From Thiohalocapsa halophila (GTDB taxonomy: Bacteria > Pseudomonadota > Gammaproteobacteria > Chromatiales > Chromatiaceae): a DNA stretch of 64,000 nucleotides. Below the pieces are notes generated by a model. The model was not told the DNA's origin, did no database searches, and saw only the letters and a list, made by a program, of their open reading frames with translations. The stretch lies in contig NZ_NRRV01000009.1 of NCBI RefSeq assembly GCF_016583825.1, forward strand, positions 46,599 through 110,598, read 5' to 3'. A program made the translations under genes and the position numbers. Shown here piece by piece: positions 11,262-20,470 of the stretch. Each line of letters begins with the position of its first letter. Positions within the stretch are counted from its first letter, which is position 1.

Positions 11262-12443
11262 ATGTCTTTCACCAAGCTCACCGACCTCGACCTCGCCGGC
11301 AAGCGGGTGCTGATCCGCTCGGATCTCAACGTCCCGGTCAAGGGCGGCAAGGTCACCTCAGATGCCCGTATCAAGGCGTCCCTGCCCACCTTCGAGCACT
11401 GCCTCGAGGCCGGGGCCAAGGTCATGGTCATGTCCCACCTCGGCCGCCCGGAAGAGGGCGTGTATTCCGAGGAGGACTCCCTCGCCCCGGTCGCCGCGGA
11501 CCTGAGCGAGAAGATGGGCCGCGAGGTGCGCTTGGTGCAGGATTATCTCGACACCGCGCCGGAAGTCGGCGACGGCGAGCTGGTGCTGCTGGAGAACGTG
11601 CGCTTCAACAAGGGCGAGAAGAAGGACAACGAAGCCCTCGCCAAGCAATACGCGGCGCTCTGCGACGTCTATGTCATGGACGCCTTCGGCACCGCCCACC
11701 GCGCTCAGGCCTCCACCCACGGTGCCGGCAAATTCGCGCCCACCGCCTGTGCGGGTCTGCTGCTGGCCGAAGAGCTGGACGCGCTGCACAAGGCGCTGGC
11801 CGATCCCAAGCGGCCCATGGTCGCCATCGTCGGCGGCTCCAAGGTCTCCACGAAGCTCACGGTGCTGGAAGCCCTGTCCACCAAGGTGGACCAGCTGGTG
11901 GTGGGCGGCGGCATCGCCAACACCTTCATCAAGGCCGCCGGTCATAACGTCGGCAACTCTCTGTACGAGGCAGACCTGGTGGACACCGCGAAGAGCCTGA
12001 TGGACAAGGCCGAGGCCGCCGGCGCCACCATCCCCATCGCCACCGACGTGGTCGTCGGCAAGAAGTTCGACGAGAATGAGCCCGCGGTGCAGAAGAAGGT
12101 CGACGAGGTCGCCGACGACGACATGATCTTCGACATCGGCCCCGACAGCGCCAACGCGCTCGCCGACATCATCGAGAAGGCCGGCACCGTGGTCTGGAAC
12201 GGCCCGGTGGGCGTGTTCGAATTCGACCAATTCGGCGAGGGCACCAAGACCATCTCCATGGCCATCGCCGAGACCGACGCCTTCACCCTCGCCGGCGGCG
12301 GCGACACCATCGCCGCCATCCAGAAGTACGACATCTACGACAAGGTGTCCTACATCTCCACCGCCGGCGGCGCCTTCCTGGAGTTCCTGGAAGGCAAGAC
12401 GCTGCCGGCCGTGGCGATGTTGGAGGAGAGGGCTAAGGATTGA
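11262..12443 (+). CDS. pgk: Phosphoglycerate kinase
   Basis: 393 residues. Transfers phosphate between ATP/ADP and 3-phosphoglycerate/1,3-BPG. Visible landmarks are [56 protein letters not shown], and [12 protein letters not shown] leading to [16 protein letters not shown] with the nucleotide-site GGGDT near the C-terminus. The family motif DxNVP is intact. It is third in the rightward block. The spacer after it contains GAGGGCTGAGGGCTGAGG, another short iterated word. Confidence 0.98.
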   Translation: MSFTKLTDLDLAGKRVLIRSDLNVPVKGGKVTSDARIKASLPTFEHCLEAGAKVMVMSHLGRPEEGVYSEEDSLAPVAADLSEKMGREVRLVQDYLDTAPEVGDGELVLLENVRFNKGEKKDNEALAKQYAALCDVYVMDAFGTAHRAQASTHGAGKFAPTACAGLLLAEELDALHKALADPKRPMVAIVGGSKVSTKLTVLEALSTKVDQLVVGGGIANTFIKAAGHNVGNSLYEADLVDTAKSLMDKAEAAGATIPIATDVVVGKKFDENEPAVQKKVDEVADDDMIFDIGPDSANALADIIEKAGTVVWNGPVGVFEFDQFGEGTKTISMAIAETDAFTLAGGGDTIAAIQKYDIYDKVSYISTAGGAFLEFLEGKTLPAVAMLEERAKD

Positions 12444-12547
12444 GGGCTGAGGGCTGAGGGGGCGCCCGAGTGGATCGGTCATTGGTCCTCCGCCCTCCGC
12501 CCTGCTCGGCAATCTCGCTGTTCCCCCGCTGTTCTGAGCAAGCGCCT

Positions 12548-13990
12548 ATGCCGCGTCGAACCAAAATCGTCGCCACCCTCGGCCCCGCCACGGATCCGCC
12601 CGGGGTGCTGGAGGACATGGTGGCCGCCGGGCTGAATGTGGCCCGGCTCAACATGTCCCACGACACCTACGAGCGCCAGCGCAAGCGGGTGGAGCGGGTG
12701 CGCACCGTGGCCAAGGCCATGAAGCACCCGCTGGGCGTGCTCATCGACCTGCAGGGGCCGAAGATCCGGGTCGGGCGCTTCGAGGGCGATCAAATCCAGC
12801 TGAGCCAGGGCGACACCTTTAGCATCGACCTGGATTGCCCGCTGGATTCGGGCAATCATGAGCGCGTCGGCTGTACCTATGCTTACCTGGCCGACGACCT
12901 GATGCCCGGCGACCAGCTCCTGCTGGACGACGGCGCCATCGAGCTGGAAGTCACCGAGATCTACGGGCGCAGCATCAAGTGCAGCGTGCTCCTCGGCGGC
13001 AAGCTCTCCAACAGCAAGGGCATCAACAAGCGCGGCGGCGGCCTGTCGGCGCCGGCACTCACCGACAAGGACAAGGCCGATATCGCGTTTGCCGCCGAGA
13101 TGGAGGCGGACTACCTGGCGGTGTCTTTCGTGCGCAGCCCGGACGACGTCCACCTCGCCCGCCAGCTCTTCGTCCAGGCCGGCGGCAAGGGCGGCATCGT
13201 CGCCAAGATCGAGCGCGCCGAGGCCCTGGAGCACGCCACCGAGATCACCAAGGCCTCCGACGTCATCATGGTCGCCCGCGGCGACCTCGGCGTGGAGATC
13301 GGCGACGCCGAGCTGCCGGCGGTGCAAAAGCGCCTCATCAGCGAGGCGCGGGACCTGGACTGCGTCATCATCACCGCCACGCAGATGATGCAGTCCATGA
13401 TCGACAACCCCATCCCCACCCGGGCCGAGGTCTTCGACGTCGCCAATGCCGTGCTCGACGGCACCGACGCCGTGATGCTCTCGGCCGAGAGCTCCGTTGG
13501 CAAGTACCCCGCCAAGGTAGTGGCCGCGATGGCGCGCATCTGCGCCGAGTCCGAAAACTACCGTCGCAAGTCCCGCCACCGGCTCGACACCCGCTTCAAG
13601 CGCGTGGACGAGGCCATCGCCATGTCCGCGATGTACGCCGCCAATCACCTGGGCGTCAAGGCGGTCGCCGCGCTGACGGAGTCCGGCAGCACCGTCAAAT
13701 GGATGTCGCGGCTCAACACGGGCATTCCGATCTACGCCCTCACCCGCTTCGTCCATACCCGACGAAAAGTGACGCTTTACCGGGGCGTCTACCCGATAAA
13801 CTTCGACGTCGCGTCCAAGAATATCCACGAGGTCAACCGCGAGGTCATCGAAGAGCTGCTGCAACAGGGCACCGTCGTCGACGGCGACCTGGTGATCATC
13901 ACCAAGGGCGACCGCGGCGGCGTCGAGGGACAGACCAACATCATGAAGATCATGCGCGTCGGCGAGCACAAGCTGCTCGCCGGCGACTGA
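12548..13990 (+). CDS. pyk: Pyruvate kinase
   Basis: 480 residues from the ATG at 12548, where [15 protein letters not shown] is the canonical N-terminus; an upstream frame from 12470 is not conserved. Converts PEP and ADP to pyruvate and [26 protein letters not shown], the active-site segment [19 protein letters not shown] and [13 protein letters not shown] are all present, as is [20 protein letters not shown] in the catalytic barrel. Its presence inside a Calvin-type block suggests the same transcript serves glycolysis. Confidence 0.97.
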   Translation: MPRRTKIVATLGPATDPPGVLEDMVAAGLNVARLNMSHDTYERQRKRVERVRTVAKAMKHPLGVLIDLQGPKIRVGRFEGDQIQLSQGDTFSIDLDCPLDSGNHERVGCTYAYLADDLMPGDQLLLDDGAIELEVTEIYGRSIKCSVLLGGKLSNSKGINKRGGGLSAPALTDKDKADIAFAAEMEADYLAVSFVRSPDDVHLARQLFVQAGGKGGIVAKIERAEALEHATEITKASDVIMVARGDLGVEIGDAELPAVQKRLISEARDLDCVIITATQMMQSMIDNPIPTRAEVFDVANAVLDGTDAVMLSAESSVGKYPAKVVAAMARICAESENYRRKSRHRLDTRFKRVDEAIAMSAMYAANHLGVKAVAALTESGSTVKWMSRLNTGIPIYALTRFVHTRRKVTLYRGVYPINFDVASKNIHEVNREVIEELLQQGTVVDGDLVIITKGDRGGVEGQTNIMKIMRVGEHKLLAGD

Positions 13991-14064
13991 GGCGAGCACC
14001 GCCCACCACCCAACCTGCGACACCCACTCAGCGACACCCACTCAGCGACATAGGAGAGCCCACC

Positions 14065-15129
14065 ATGGCCTTGATTTCACTCCGCCAGCTTCTGGACCAC
14101 GCCGCCGAGCATCAGTACGGCGTACCCGCATACAACGTGAACAACCTGGAGCAGATGCGCGCCATCATGGAGGCCGCCGACGAGTCCGACTCGCCGGTCA
14201 TCGTTCAGGCCTCCGCCGGTGCCCGCAAGTACGCCGGTGCACCCTTCCTGCGTCACCTGATCCTCGCCGCCATCGAAGAATGGCCGCACATCCCCGTGGT
14301 CATGCACCAGGACCACGGCGCCTCCCCGGCCGTCTGCCAGCGCTCCATTCAGCTGGGCTTCAGCTCCGTGATGATGGACGGCTCCCTCGGCGAGGACATG
14401 AAGACGCCGATGGACTACGACTACAACGCCCGCGTCACCCGCCAGGTGGTGGACATGGCCCATGCCTGCGGCGTCTCCGTCGAGGGCGAGCTCGGGTGCC
14501 TCGGGTCGCTGGAGTCTGGCATGGCCGGTGAAGAGGACGGCTCCGGCGCCGAGGGTAAGCTCTCCCACGATCAGCTCCTCACCGACCCCGAGGAGGCCGC
14601 GAAGTTCGTCGCCGACACCCACGTCGATGCGCTGGCCATTGCGATTGGCACCAGCCACGGCGCCTACAAGTTCACCCGGCCGCCGACGGGTGACATCCTC
14701 GCCATCCAGCGCATCCGCGAGATCCATTCCCGCATCCCGGACACCCACCTGGTCATGCACGGCTCCTCCAGCGTGCCGCAGGAGTGGCTCAAGATCATCG
14801 ACGAGTTCGGCGGCGACATGGGCGAGACCTACGGCGTGCCGGTGGAAGAGATCGCCGAGGGCATCAAGAACGGTGTCCGCAAGGTCAACATCGACACCGA
14901 CCTGCGCATGGCCTCCACTGGCGCCATCCGCAAGCATCTCGCGGAGAACCCGAAGAACTTCGACCCCCGCAAGTACCTCGCGGCCTCCACCAAGGCCATG
15001 AAGGAGATCTGCAAGGCGCGCTACGAGGCCTTTGGCACCGCCGGCAACGCCAGCAAGATCAAGGTGCTGTCGCTGGAGGACATGACCGACCGCTACGCCA
15101 AGGGCGAGCTGGACCCGAAGGTGAACTGA
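14065..15129 (+). CDS. fba: Fructose-bisphosphate aldolase, class II (Calvin-cycle type)
   Basis: 354 residues from the ATG at 14065 with AGGAGAG upstream. A zinc-dependent aldolase joining DHAP and GAP. The first zinc-ligand region reads [11 protein letters not shown], and [34 protein letters not shown] and [13 protein letters not shown] follow; these match the class II subgroup found in autotrophic proteobacteria. It is last in the tkt-gap-pgk-pyk-fba block and is followed by a strong terminator. The spacer before it repeats the 15-mer ACCCACTCAGCGACA. Confidence 0.97.
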   Translation: MALISLRQLLDHAAEHQYGVPAYNVNNLEQMRAIMEAADESDSPVIVQASAGARKYAGAPFLRHLILAAIEEWPHIPVVMHQDHGASPAVCQRSIQLGFSSVMMDGSLGEDMKTPMDYDYNARVTRQVVDMAHACGVSVEGELGCLGSLESGMAGEEDGSGAEGKLSHDQLLTDPEEAAKFVADTHVDALAIAIGTSHGAYKFTRPPTGDILAIQRIREIHSRIPDTHLVMHGSSSVPQEWLKIIDEFGGDMGETYGVPVEEIAEGIKNGVRKVNIDTDLRMASTGAIRKHLAENPKNFDPRKYLAASTKAMKEICKARYEAFGTAGNASKIKVLSLEDMTDRYAKGELDPKVN

Positions 15130-15164
15130 CCGCTGCTCCGCTCACTTCAGCGGACTGCTTCGCT

Positions 15165-15189
15165 AAGGGCGCTTCAGCGCCCTTTTTTT
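15165..15189 (+). terminator. Rho-independent terminator after fba
   Basis: GGGCGC-TTCA-GCGCCC (15167-15182) followed directly by seven T. It closes the tkt-to-fba block. Confidence 0.93.
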
Positions 15190-15425
15190 GTCCGCACGAC
15201 ACATCCCAGCAACTGGTGATGCCCGCTGTCTTCTGGTCGCCGTGCGCAACTGTCTCTCTTTTTGCGTGTTCGTCTTCGTGATGAGCTGCTCTTGCTGAGC
15301 TTTGGGCAAGTCCCCCGTACACGTATAAGGACTCGACCGATCCCGCTGCCTCCGCCCATCCGCGATAATTCAGGGCTTGGAATCCTACAGCGATGTCGGT
15401 CTTGGCTTTGCCGCCGGGAGGCGTA

Positions 15426-18212
15426 ATGCGAGTCATCGGGACGAAGGTCGGAGGGGCGCTGGCAGCCTTGGTGCTGTGGTCGGCCCATTTGGTCATCGCC
15501 GTGGCGGATGCGCCCGAGGATGCATCGGCTGCGGCACAGCGTCATCACGACAGAGGCAACCTGTCTGCGGCAGTCATCGAGCTGAAGAACGCGCTGAGAG
15601 CGGACCCGAACGACGCCGAAGCGCGCTACCGGCTCGGCGCGATCCAGCTGCAGCTCGGTGACGGCGCGGCTGCGCATAAGGAGCTACTGCGCGCGCGGGA
15701 GCTCGGGCGCGAGGGGCTTGCCCCGTTTCTGGCGCGAAGCCTCCTGCTGCAGGATGAGCACCAGCGGGTACTGGACGAGTTTCCGCCGGATTCGACGCTG
15801 CCACCTTCCGAGCAGGCGCTTTTGTACGCGGTCCGCGGCGATGCCCATATGGCACTCGATGATGCCGACGCGGCGGCTGCGTCCTATGCGATCGCATTGG
15901 ACATTGTGTCGGAGCAGCCGGATGCATTGCTCGGTCAGGCGCGGCTGGCTATGCGCAACGGCGAGGCGGATATTGCGCGGACCAAGCTCCGGGCGGCGTT
16001 GGCAGTTCGGCCGGGCTTCGCTGCCGCCTGGCTCCAGCTCGCGCGGATCGAGGCGGCTGCCAACGATGCTGCCGCCGCTGCGCCCGCCTTCGGCAAGGCC
16101 ATCGAGTACGCGCAGCCGGACTTCGGACCGCGCATCCAGCGCGCGATGTTCTTCATCGAGCAGGGAGACTATGACGCCGCACAGGAGGACATCGAGATGC
16201 TGCGCATGCGTCACGAAGGCCATCCGGCCATTGCGCACCTCCAGGGCCGCGTCGCCTTCCACACCGGGCGTTTCGATCGGGCCCACGAGCACTTCGAGCG
16301 TGCCGGCGGTGTGCCGGCCTTTCAGCGCGAGCTGCCGTTCTACCGTGGTGCCAGTGCCCTGGCCACCGGGCAGTACGAGCAGGCCCGGGACCTGCTCGGC
16401 CGCTTTCTCGATGCCAACCCCGACTCCAGCAGCGCTGCCCGTCTCCTCGCCCGCGCCCGTTTGGCCACGGGCGACGCCGCCGGCGCTGAGGAGCTCCTCA
16501 CTAGGCTGCTGCTGGAGGACCCCGAAAACGCCGACGCATTGAGGCTCATGGCGCGTATCCGTGAGCGGCAGAGCGATGCTGATGGCGCGGCGGCGTATCG
16601 CCGTCGGCTCGCCGTGTTGGAGCCCGATGATCCGATGCTTGCTGCGGATCTGGGCTTGAGTCTCGTCAAGGGCGACGACGACGCCGTAGTGGAAGGACTC
16701 GAGATCTTGCAAACGGCCCTGCGGCAAGAGCCCGATAACCTGATGGCGGACATTGGAATCGTGAGCGCCTTGCTGCGCAAGGGACAGGGCGAAGCGGCGC
16801 TGTCGGCCGCAGAGTCCATGGCGGAGAAATATCCAGACAACGGTGCGCCCTGGGCCCTCGCTGGCATCGCTCGCGGGACGCTCGGGGATCTTGACGGGGC
16901 GCAGCGGGCTTTCGAGCAAGCACTGGTGCTCGCCCCGGGTGAGCCGTCCACGGCAGCCAACCTTGCCGCGATAGCTCTGAAACAAGGACGTGTGGACGAC
17001 GCCCGGGGCTATTACGAGCAAGCGCTCGGGCAACGGCCGCAGCATGAGCAGACCCTGCTGAAGCTGGCGCAGCTCGAAGCGCGCTTGGGCAATGATCAGG
17101 CTGCGGAGACATTGCTCGAGCAGGCCATCAAGGCGCACCCGCAGCGGCTCGCGCCGCAGTTCGCCCTGGTGGGCTTCTACCGAGATCGTGGTCGAGTCGA
17201 GGAAGCGCTGCTTCGGCTCAAGCGTATACAGGACGCTTTCTCCGCCGACCCGCTGTACTGGTCCGTCTTGGCCGTGCTTCAGCTCAGTAGCGGTGCTCCC
17301 CAAGCAGCGGTGGCGAGCCTCAATCGGCGGATCGAGCTGGAGCCAGCGGAGGCGGCGGCGCACTTACAGCTCGCCAATGCGTACGCGGCGGCAGGTGATG
17401 ACGCCGGCTTCGGGGTGGCGCTATTCAAGGCCCTTGAGCTGCGTCCAGACCACCCTGCGGCAAGCCGGTTGGTGGAATATTTCCTGGGCCGCGCGAAAGA
17501 TGCCGAGTCCCGAGTGGCGCGCATGGAGCGGATCCGAGCGCTAGCCCCGGATCGGGTCGAATTGATCTTGGCGGACGCGGCCGAAGCCCTGCGTCAGAAC
17601 CGTCCGGCCAGTGCCGAGGCATACTTGCATAAGGCGGCAAAGCGCGTCCCGCACGATCCGCGCTTACCTCTCGAGCTCGCGCGTGTGCAGCTGAAGACGG
17701 GTCGCCCGGCGGACGCCCTAGCAACCTTGGAGGCAGCGGCGCGGGATATCCCGGGCAACGCGCGAATGCTGATGGTGCTGGCTGAGCTCCAGCTCGCTTC
17801 GGGGCGCGCCGCCGACGGTAAGGCCAATCTGATGAAGGCCGCGGAGCTGGCGCCCAAGAACGCGCAGGTACGCAACAACCTCGCTTGGCTCCTGCGCCAA
17901 GACGACCCGGACCAAGCCTTGACGCTCGCGCGGCAGGCCGTCGAGCTGAGCGAGCGTCGCGAGCCGAGCTACCTCGATACCCTCGGCATGATTCTGCTGC
18001 AGTCGGGCGATGCGCAGGCAGCGCAGGCGGCATTACTGGGCGCGGTTTCCATTGCGCCGGCCAATGCCACCTTCCAATACCACTATGCCTTGGCGCTGGA
18101 GGGGGCCGGGAGCCGTGACCGCGCGCGGCGCGTGCTGTTGCAACTGCTGTCTCAGGCGCATGATTTCCCCGAGCGCACCCAGGCGGAGGCACTGGTCGAG
18201 CGTTTGCGCTGA
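15426..18212 (+). CDS. prsT: TPR-repeat protein of the PEP-CTERM system (PrsT-like)
   Basis: 928 residues from the ATG at 15426, with GGGAGG just upstream; a start 11 codons earlier is possible. Residues 1-27 form a signal peptide (GGALAALVLWSAHLVIAVADA) without an obvious lipobox Cys, although many relatives are lipoproteins. The rest is continuous TPR/superhelical repeats, for example AAVIELKNALRADPNDAEAR, AAHKELLRARELG and AQRAFEQALVLAPGEPSTAA. The opening RGNLSAAVIELKNAL is characteristic of PrsT from exosortase/PEP-CTERM gene sets. It is probably periplasmic and may help export or assemble exopolysaccharide or PEP-CTERM proteins. A PEP-CTERM protein gene converges on it; no exosortase is present in the window. 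Confidence 0.82.
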   Translation: MRVIGTKVGGALAALVLWSAHLVIAVADAPEDASAAAQRHHDRGNLSAAVIELKNALRADPNDAEARYRLGAIQLQLGDGAAAHKELLRARELGREGLAPFLARSLLLQDEHQRVLDEFPPDSTLPPSEQALLYAVRGDAHMALDDADAAAASYAIALDIVSEQPDALLGQARLAMRNGEADIARTKLRAALAVRPGFAAAWLQLARIEAAANDAAAAAPAFGKAIEYAQPDFGPRIQRAMFFIEQGDYDAAQEDIEMLRMRHEGHPAIAHLQGRVAFHTGRFDRAHEHFERAGGVPAFQRELPFYRGASALATGQYEQARDLLGRFLDANPDSSSAARLLARARLATGDAAGAEELLTRLLLEDPENADALRLMARIRERQSDADGAAAYRRRLAVLEPDDPMLAADLGLSLVKGDDDAVVEGLEILQTALRQEPDNLMADIGIVSALLRKGQGEAALSAAESMAEKYPDNGAPWALAGIARGTLGDLDGAQRAFEQALVLAPGEPSTAANLAAIALKQGRVDDARGYYEQALGQRPQHEQTLLKLAQLEARLGNDQAAETLLEQAIKAHPQRLAPQFALVGFYRDRGRVEEALLRLKRIQDAFSADPLYWSVLAVLQLSSGAPQAAVASLNRRIELEPAEAAAHLQLANAYAAAGDDAGFGVALFKALELRPDHPAASRLVEYFLGRAKDAESRVARMERIRALAPDRVELILADAAEALRQNRPASAEAYLHKAAKRVPHDPRLPLELARVQLKTGRPADALATLEAAARDIPGNARMLMVLAELQLASGRAADGKANLMKAAELAPKNAQVRNNLAWLLRQDDPDQALTLARQAVELSERREPSYLDTLGMILLQSGDAQAAQAALLGAVSIAPANATFQYHYALALEGAGSRDRARRVLLQLLSQAHDFPERTQAEALVERLR

Positions 18213-18584
18213 GGACACCGACGCCAGCGGCGTAAATGTGCTTGGGCTGATGGTGCTGTCGATGGCCTCGCGCACCGCAGCGGCCAAGTCGTGGCGATGG
18301 CCCCGGGCTGCACCGCTTCTGCCCGGGCTCCCATGCCGAAGATCTGCGCCTGTGTCCCGAGGTCGCGCTCCTTGCATACTCGGCGCTGACGTCTGACAAC
18401 AGCCCCGGTTCCTGCTCGCCTTGAGCCCTGCTGCCTGCGGAATGCTCGGCCAAATGCAAGGCGTGTTAGGCGGCTATTGGACAGCAAGGTCCCGCCGGGC
18501 CACGCGGATTTGGAACAAAAAAGGGGGCCGAAGCCCCCTGTGGCTGGCAGACGCCAAGCCACTATCTGTGAATGAACTCAGGGC
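18213..18584. other. Convergent intergenic region between prsT and the PEP-CTERM gene
   Basis: About 370 bases with no supported gene; it contains the terminator of the leftward PEP-CTERM gene at its right end. Confidence 0.6.
18515..18539 (-). terminator. Rho-independent terminator of the PEP-CTERM gene
   Basis: Read leftward, GGGGGCTTCGGCCCCC is followed by six T. A strong stem with a TTCG loop, 46 nt after the stop codon. Confidence 0.93.
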
Positions 18585-19568
18585 TCAGCCTTTGGTCCTG
18601 CGGCGGCGGGCGACGCCTACGCCCACCAAGCCGACACCGAGCAAGGCAAGGGTTGCCGGCACCGGCACCTGTGCGCCATCGGCATCCACGTTGTGCAGGA
18701 TGGAGATGGAGTAATTGCCAGGCTGTAGTTCATCCGTGGTCGCCCGAAATCCTCCATTAGAGGAAGAATCTGAAAAGATTCTGTTGGTGACGCCGTTGAT
18801 GCTGGCAAAGGACCGAGTCAAACGGAAGGCATCGGAATCCTCTGTGCCGCCGGAGATGCCGCCAGCGACACCGTCAGGCCTCCAGCCGAACACCTCGTCG
18901 TCCGCCCCATCGATATTGATCTGGAAGGCGTAGCCGGCACTGACGGATGACTCGTCCCCCCCGCCCGGCGTCCAAACCTCGGCAAACACCTCGGCGTCGA
19001 AAACGAAGGTGAGCTGCGTCGCTGCGCCGACCGAGATATTGAACGTCGCATCCAGGGAGTTGTCGCCATCGGTGCGCACGGGGTCCGGGGTGGTCAGGCC
19101 CGGCTCTGCAACGACTTCCGACAGCAGCTGTGACGAGCCGTTCCCGTTAAAGACATCGGAAGAGCTGATCAGGGAGTCGCTGCGGGCCCAGTTCTGACCC
19201 ACATAGGGCTTTGGGCCGGCAACCTGCTCGAACTGGTTGCCGTTGGGCTCGAACACGCTCGCGTCATTACCTGCGACGATCTCGCAGCCGAGAGGCCCGC
19301 AGATCGACATGGGGGCATCATTGCCATTAGGTATGGAGCTGCTGGCGCTGGCAGAGACGGTCGATACGGCGAAATTCGGGTCATTCCATTCTGCCGAGGT
19401 ATTGGCATCGATATCACTCGACAGCAAAGTGACACTGCCAGCGCTATCCGTAATGCCAAAGTCGAAGATCTTCGAGATGGCGATGCCCTTGAAATTGGCC
19501 TGCGCCGAGCCCGCGGCGCCCAGTAGTAGCACGCCGGTGATGGCGACGTTGAGCCTTGTCTGTTTCAT
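18585..19568 (-). CDS. PEP-CTERM sorting-domain surface protein
   Basis: 327 residues from the ATG at 19568 (GGAGTC upstream); a longer frame starting at 19616 is not favoured. Signal peptide MKQTRLNVAITGVLLLGAAGSAQA. The body is Ser/Asn/Asp-rich, low in charge and beta-like, as in exported PEP-CTERM proteins. The C-terminus VPVPATLALLGVGLVGVGVA then RRRRTKG is a PEP-CTERM sorting signal: short motif, hydrophobic helix, Arg cluster. The motif reads VPVPA rather than VPEPA. It is expected to be processed by an exosortase encoded elsewhere. A strong terminator follows. Confidence 0.9.
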   Translation of the reverse strand: MKQTRLNVAITGVLLLGAAGSAQANFKGIAISKIFDFGITDSAGSVTLLSSDIDANTSAEWNDPNFAVSTVSASASSSIPNGNDAPMSICGPLGCEIVAGNDASVFEPNGNQFEQVAGPKPYVGQNWARSDSLISSSDVFNGNGSSQLLSEVVAEPGLTTPDPVRTDGDNSLDATFNISVGAATQLTFVFDAEVFAEVWTPGGGDESSVSAGYAFQINIDGADDEVFGWRPDGVAGGISGGTEDSDAFRLTRSFASINGVTNRIFSDSSSNGGFRATTDELQPGNYSISILHNVDADGAQVPVPATLALLGVGLVGVGVARRRRTKG

Positions 19569-20470
19569 GTGATGACTCCGCATGCGTGAAACGGTTGAGG
19601 AACGAGGTTTCTTCACGAGTTGTGCCGCTGTCGAGCCTCATCTGGGTAGGCTCGGGCTTGCTGGTGCCTGCGCACCGGATAGTGGCAATGCCGAGAATGT
19701 CAGGTTGCCCAATGAGCACGTGCGAGTGTGCAGGGTCGCCGATCTCTGCGGCTGCTTCAGAAGCAGCGCAACTCGACAACAGCATTACAGTATTCATGCC
19801 ACGCGGAGAGGCCTGCGCCACCAAATGAGGCTAAGGGTTTCGCTGAGCGGCTAGGGTGCTGATTAAAAAGCCAATTACTGGGCTGTACAAGCGCCGGACA
19901 GACTCGCGAATGCGAGCTCGAAGCCGGTACTGGCCAACTCAATGGGGCCTGTGTAATAGCGGTTTTACAGCACTGGCGATTTTGGCCCGGATGCCTATGC
20001 TGTCTTCCGAAAAGGCTGGTTGTTTATCTCATATAGCCGTTGAGGCCGAATCGTTGCCCGGCGATGGGGGGAACGCTGAGATTTCTGATTATTAAGACTT
20101 TTCGAAGTGTAAAGAACTGTGAGAGCTCGGATGGGGCAAGACGGGCGGCGAATGCGGTCGGCGTCGGAGCGAAGATCTTGGCAAGAGACCCAAGCCGTGA
20201 GTGATGGCCGCGCCGCGGCTCGGCGGCACAGTGCCGTACTGCTATCCTGCAAGGTACAGGCGTGGGCTGCCTTGGTTTTGCCCTGTGCAAGCGCCGGTAC
20301 AGGCTTGGCACGGGAGCTCTGGTCCGGACCTGGCGCCGAAGCCGGCGCTGGACCTGGCCATTGACACCAGGGGCGGTGCTCGCATCAGGCAATTGCGGCG
20401 TCGGTGGCCGTGCGGTATTGCGTCGAGAGCAGTACGCGTGCGCCGACGCGAGGCGCAGGAGGGTTGACCT
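19569..20470. other. Intergenic region, about 900 bases
   Basis: No convincing gene. The part near 19850-20120 is less GC-rich than the surroundings. Upstream sequences of the PEP-CTERM gene and the CocE gene lie here. I looked for a sigma-54 promoter of the type found before PEP-CTERM genes and saw none that fits. Confidence 0.5.

Noticed and set aside
20300..20330. Sigma-54 promoter upstream of the CocE gene (TTGGCACGGGAGC)
   Set aside because: The -24-like TGGCACG is present but no GC-containing -12 element lies at the required distance.
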